DNA of 64,000 bases, taken from Hyunsoonleella ulvae. Lineage in GTDB: Bacteria; Bacteroidota; Bacteroidia; Flavobacteriales; Flavobacteriaceae. A model generated the notes under the pieces. It saw nothing but the letters and a program-made list of their open reading frames with translations, ran no database searches and was not told the DNA's origin. Position 1 is the first letter of the stretch, and the number at the start of each line of letters is the position of its first letter. This document shows, one piece after another, positions 63,501 to 64,000 of the stretch. The stretch covers positions 868,001 to 932,000 of the forward strand of contig NZ_JAEPJQ010000001.1 in the NCBI RefSeq assembly GCF_016827605.1, in the 5' to 3' direction. A program made the position numbers and the translations under genes.

Positions 63501-64000
63501 ATCGAATAAATCATAACTTGACGGTGCTGATCCTTCACAAAACTCTGGGAAAGTAGCTACTGGTGTTCCTGATTCTGGAGCATCTTCAATTGTAATTGAT
63601 ATTTGCTCAGCGTCTGTACATGTACCGTTATCTATTGTATATGTAAACAAATAAGGGCTACCCGCTACTGTAAAACTTGTAATGTCTATAGGATTAGTTA
63701 CTGTGGTATCGGCAGCATCCGTCCATGTACCAGAATTATTATCTTGAGAACCATCTAAGGCATCAAATAAATTAAATGGCGAGTTTCCTGTTAAATCATT
63801 TTCACAAAATGTTTGATTTACTGCATTTCCAGCATCTGGATCTGCCAAAACAATAACCTGAACCGTAGTAGATACTTCCGGACAGGGATTTGGTAACAGA
63901 TTGTGCGTATAGGTAAAATTATAAGTACCAGGTGTAAAAGCTCCCGTAGTTAAATCTATTGGAGATGTTACCACTGGATCTGTACTTGATGTACCTTGTG
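60516..64000 (-). CDS. Giant T9SS type B surface adhesin with Ig-like repeats (N-terminal part beyond window)
   Basis: The frame is open to the right edge; 1161 complete codons are visible, so this is the C-terminal part of a larger protein. It is made of ~85-residue Ig-like repeats with conserved cysteines and the phrase G(T/S)YNFTYxxxA...C (first half) and FCEN...LFGQL (second half). Residues encoded by 62527-63570 are two near-identical 174-residue double units. The C-terminal ~90 residues (LPDGFSPNGDGVNDTYDIDNL..YPNFELEIFNRNGNIVY..GVYFYIFRF) are the gliding-motility-associated type B sorting domain (CHU_C). It resembles SprB-like adhesins exported by SprA. The visible GTG at 63974 is internal. 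Confidence 0.93.
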   Translation of the reverse strand, partial: QGTSSTDPVVTSPIDLTTGAFTPGTYNFTYTHNLLPNPCPEVSTTVQVIVLADPDAGNAVNQTFCENDLTGNSPFNLFDALDGSQDNNSGTWTDAADTTVTNPIDITSFTVAGSPYLFTYTIDNGTCTDAEQISITIEDAPESGTPVATFPEFCEGSAPSSYDLFDLLESEDQTGTWYVGTDNTGATTPNTVDLSGLMSGTYNYTFDVDAIGSCDDPLVTVQVIINPLPNTGTPSPATFCENDVVANSPLDLFGQLTGEDAGGTWTDDDTTGALTGSDVDLTVLAIGSYNFTYTITDVNNCTNSTTVVITIEDAPESGTPVAAFPEFCEGSAPSSYDLFDLLENEDQTGTWYVGTDNTGATTPNTVDLSGLMSGTYNYTFDVDAIGSCDDPLVTVQVIINPLPNTGTPSPATFCENELVANSPLDLFGQLTGENAGGTWTDDDTTGALTGSDVDLTQLVIGTYSFTYTITDVNTCTNSSTVTVTVEDAPESGTANTPVEFCVSEVTTGQTYDLFDLLADEDQIGSWNDDDTTGALTGNIVTIDGLTVGTYNFTYDVDAIGSCDDVNITVSIVINDISAPTASATQEFCDSATIGDLVATGTDIRWYDALTGGNLLSNGDTLVDNTIYYASQTDIAGTTCESSVRTAVTVRVYQTPNAGNPNTTAITACNDNNSIDLFNGLDGTEDAGGTWNDDDTTGALTGSIFDASGLAAGTYNFTYLVSANAPCVDDSTSITVTIEEPQSAGTDANIDICSSDAVIDLFTLLGAADTGGTWSPALTSGTGDFDPAIDTSGIYTYTITNACGTVSSDVEVNVVEAPNAGVNASLAACAGDGTTDLFTLLGTDAQTGGTWSPALISGTGVFDPSVDTAGTYTYTVTATTPCSPDATADVTVTIDDSLPVIILEPNPTFCLADMPVVADLSNSIRATGTVNWYEDAALTSPVTDTDALVDGEDYYATQTNNTGCESSVAERVDVTINDALTPTLEDSTETYCINDGPTLSTLSDNIVEYEATLDNIVWYDAPIGGNQISEDTELGPFTYYAALIDQATGCESSVRLEVVPDITACGKLSLPDGFSPNGDGVNDTYDIDNLSIIYPNFELEIFNRNGNIVYKGNANTPRFDGTSNQGRVVVKGDLPVGVYFYIFRFNNGVDAPEQGRLYLSR
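62527..63570. repeat. Two tandem 522-bp repeats within the adhesin gene
   Basis: The anchor GATTCTGGAG recurs at 62527, 63049 and 63571, giving an exact period of 522 bp (174 codons). The two complete units encode proteins that differ at about 13 of 174 positions. Each unit holds two Ig-like repeats of different sequence. Confidence 0.9.

Noticed and set aside
60516-64000. CRISPR-like regular repeats
   Set aside because: The repeats are long, in frame and encode Ig-like domains ending in a sorting signal; there are no short repeats with unique spacers.
1-64000. A phage-defence, CRISPR or toxin-antitoxin system
   Set aside because: All large ORFs could be assigned to transport, respiration, secretion, repair or sugar metabolism; no nuclease, reverse transcriptase, methylase or paired small toxin-antitoxin genes were seen.

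Overview
The window is AT-rich, densely coded DNA from a member of the Bacteroidetes, almost certainly a marine or gliding type of Flavobacteriaceae. The evidence is a SusD-type outer-membrane protein, SprA, PorP/SprF and two classes of type IX secretion (T9SS) sorting domains, a RemB-like gliding protein, several TonB energy transducers, a cytochrome oxidase assembly cluster of flavobacterial type, and promoter-like TAnnTTTG motifs in place of sigma70 boxes. No tRNA, rRNA, CRISPR array, transposase, integrase or recognisable defence system was seen.

Layout. 1-5.9 kb (+): the end of a polysaccharide utilisation locus (3' part of a SusD gene, a VCBS/ASPIC lipoprotein, a PKD-type glycan-binding lipoprotein), with a convergent GH3 beta-glucosidase at 6.5-8.7 kb. 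8.9-12.5 kb (+): dodecin, a DUF255 thioredoxin-fold lipoprotein, DUF1304 and MscS. 12.5-19.3 kb (-): a tripartite ABC efflux operon (ATPase, two permeases, adaptor, TolC) running on into a TlpA-like thioredoxin and tsaB. 19.4-24.9 kb (-): cytochrome oxidase genes (cyoE, two subunit III genes, subunit IV) and an assembly operon (Cys-less Sco-like protein, SCO1, DUF420, a small CxxC protein). 25.1-29.9 kb (-): a T9SS-exported alpha/beta-hydrolase split by one in-frame TGA, and a duplicated DUF6252-type lipoprotein whose second copy is damaged. 30.3-35.2 kb (-): RemB-like protein, two TonB proteins, VanZ and GcvH. 35.4-45.7 kb (-): maeB-ruvA-sprA. 45.7-54.0 kb: a self-contained sucrose utilisation cassette (TonB receptor, exported glutaredoxin-like protein, MFS transporter, fructokinase, sucrose phosphorylase, divergent LacI regulator). 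53.9-57.5 kb (-): queG, a di-haem peroxidase and ruvB. 57.6-64 kb (-): a T9SS surface module (repeat adhesin, PorP/SprF, OmpA protein).

The most notable observation is that the sucrose cassette is bracketed by a perfect 35-bp direct repeat (45719-45753 and 53944-53978). The repeat is the 3' end of queG: the right copy is the functional end of queG and even supplies the lacI stop codon, while the left copy is a stranded fragment in front of maeB. This is the footprint expected if an 8.2-kb metabolic island inserted between queG and maeB. Inside it, LacI probably acts on two palindromic operators spaced 21 bp apart upstream of the receptor gene, and a strong hairpin after the receptor gene probably sets the ratio of receptor to catabolic enzymes.
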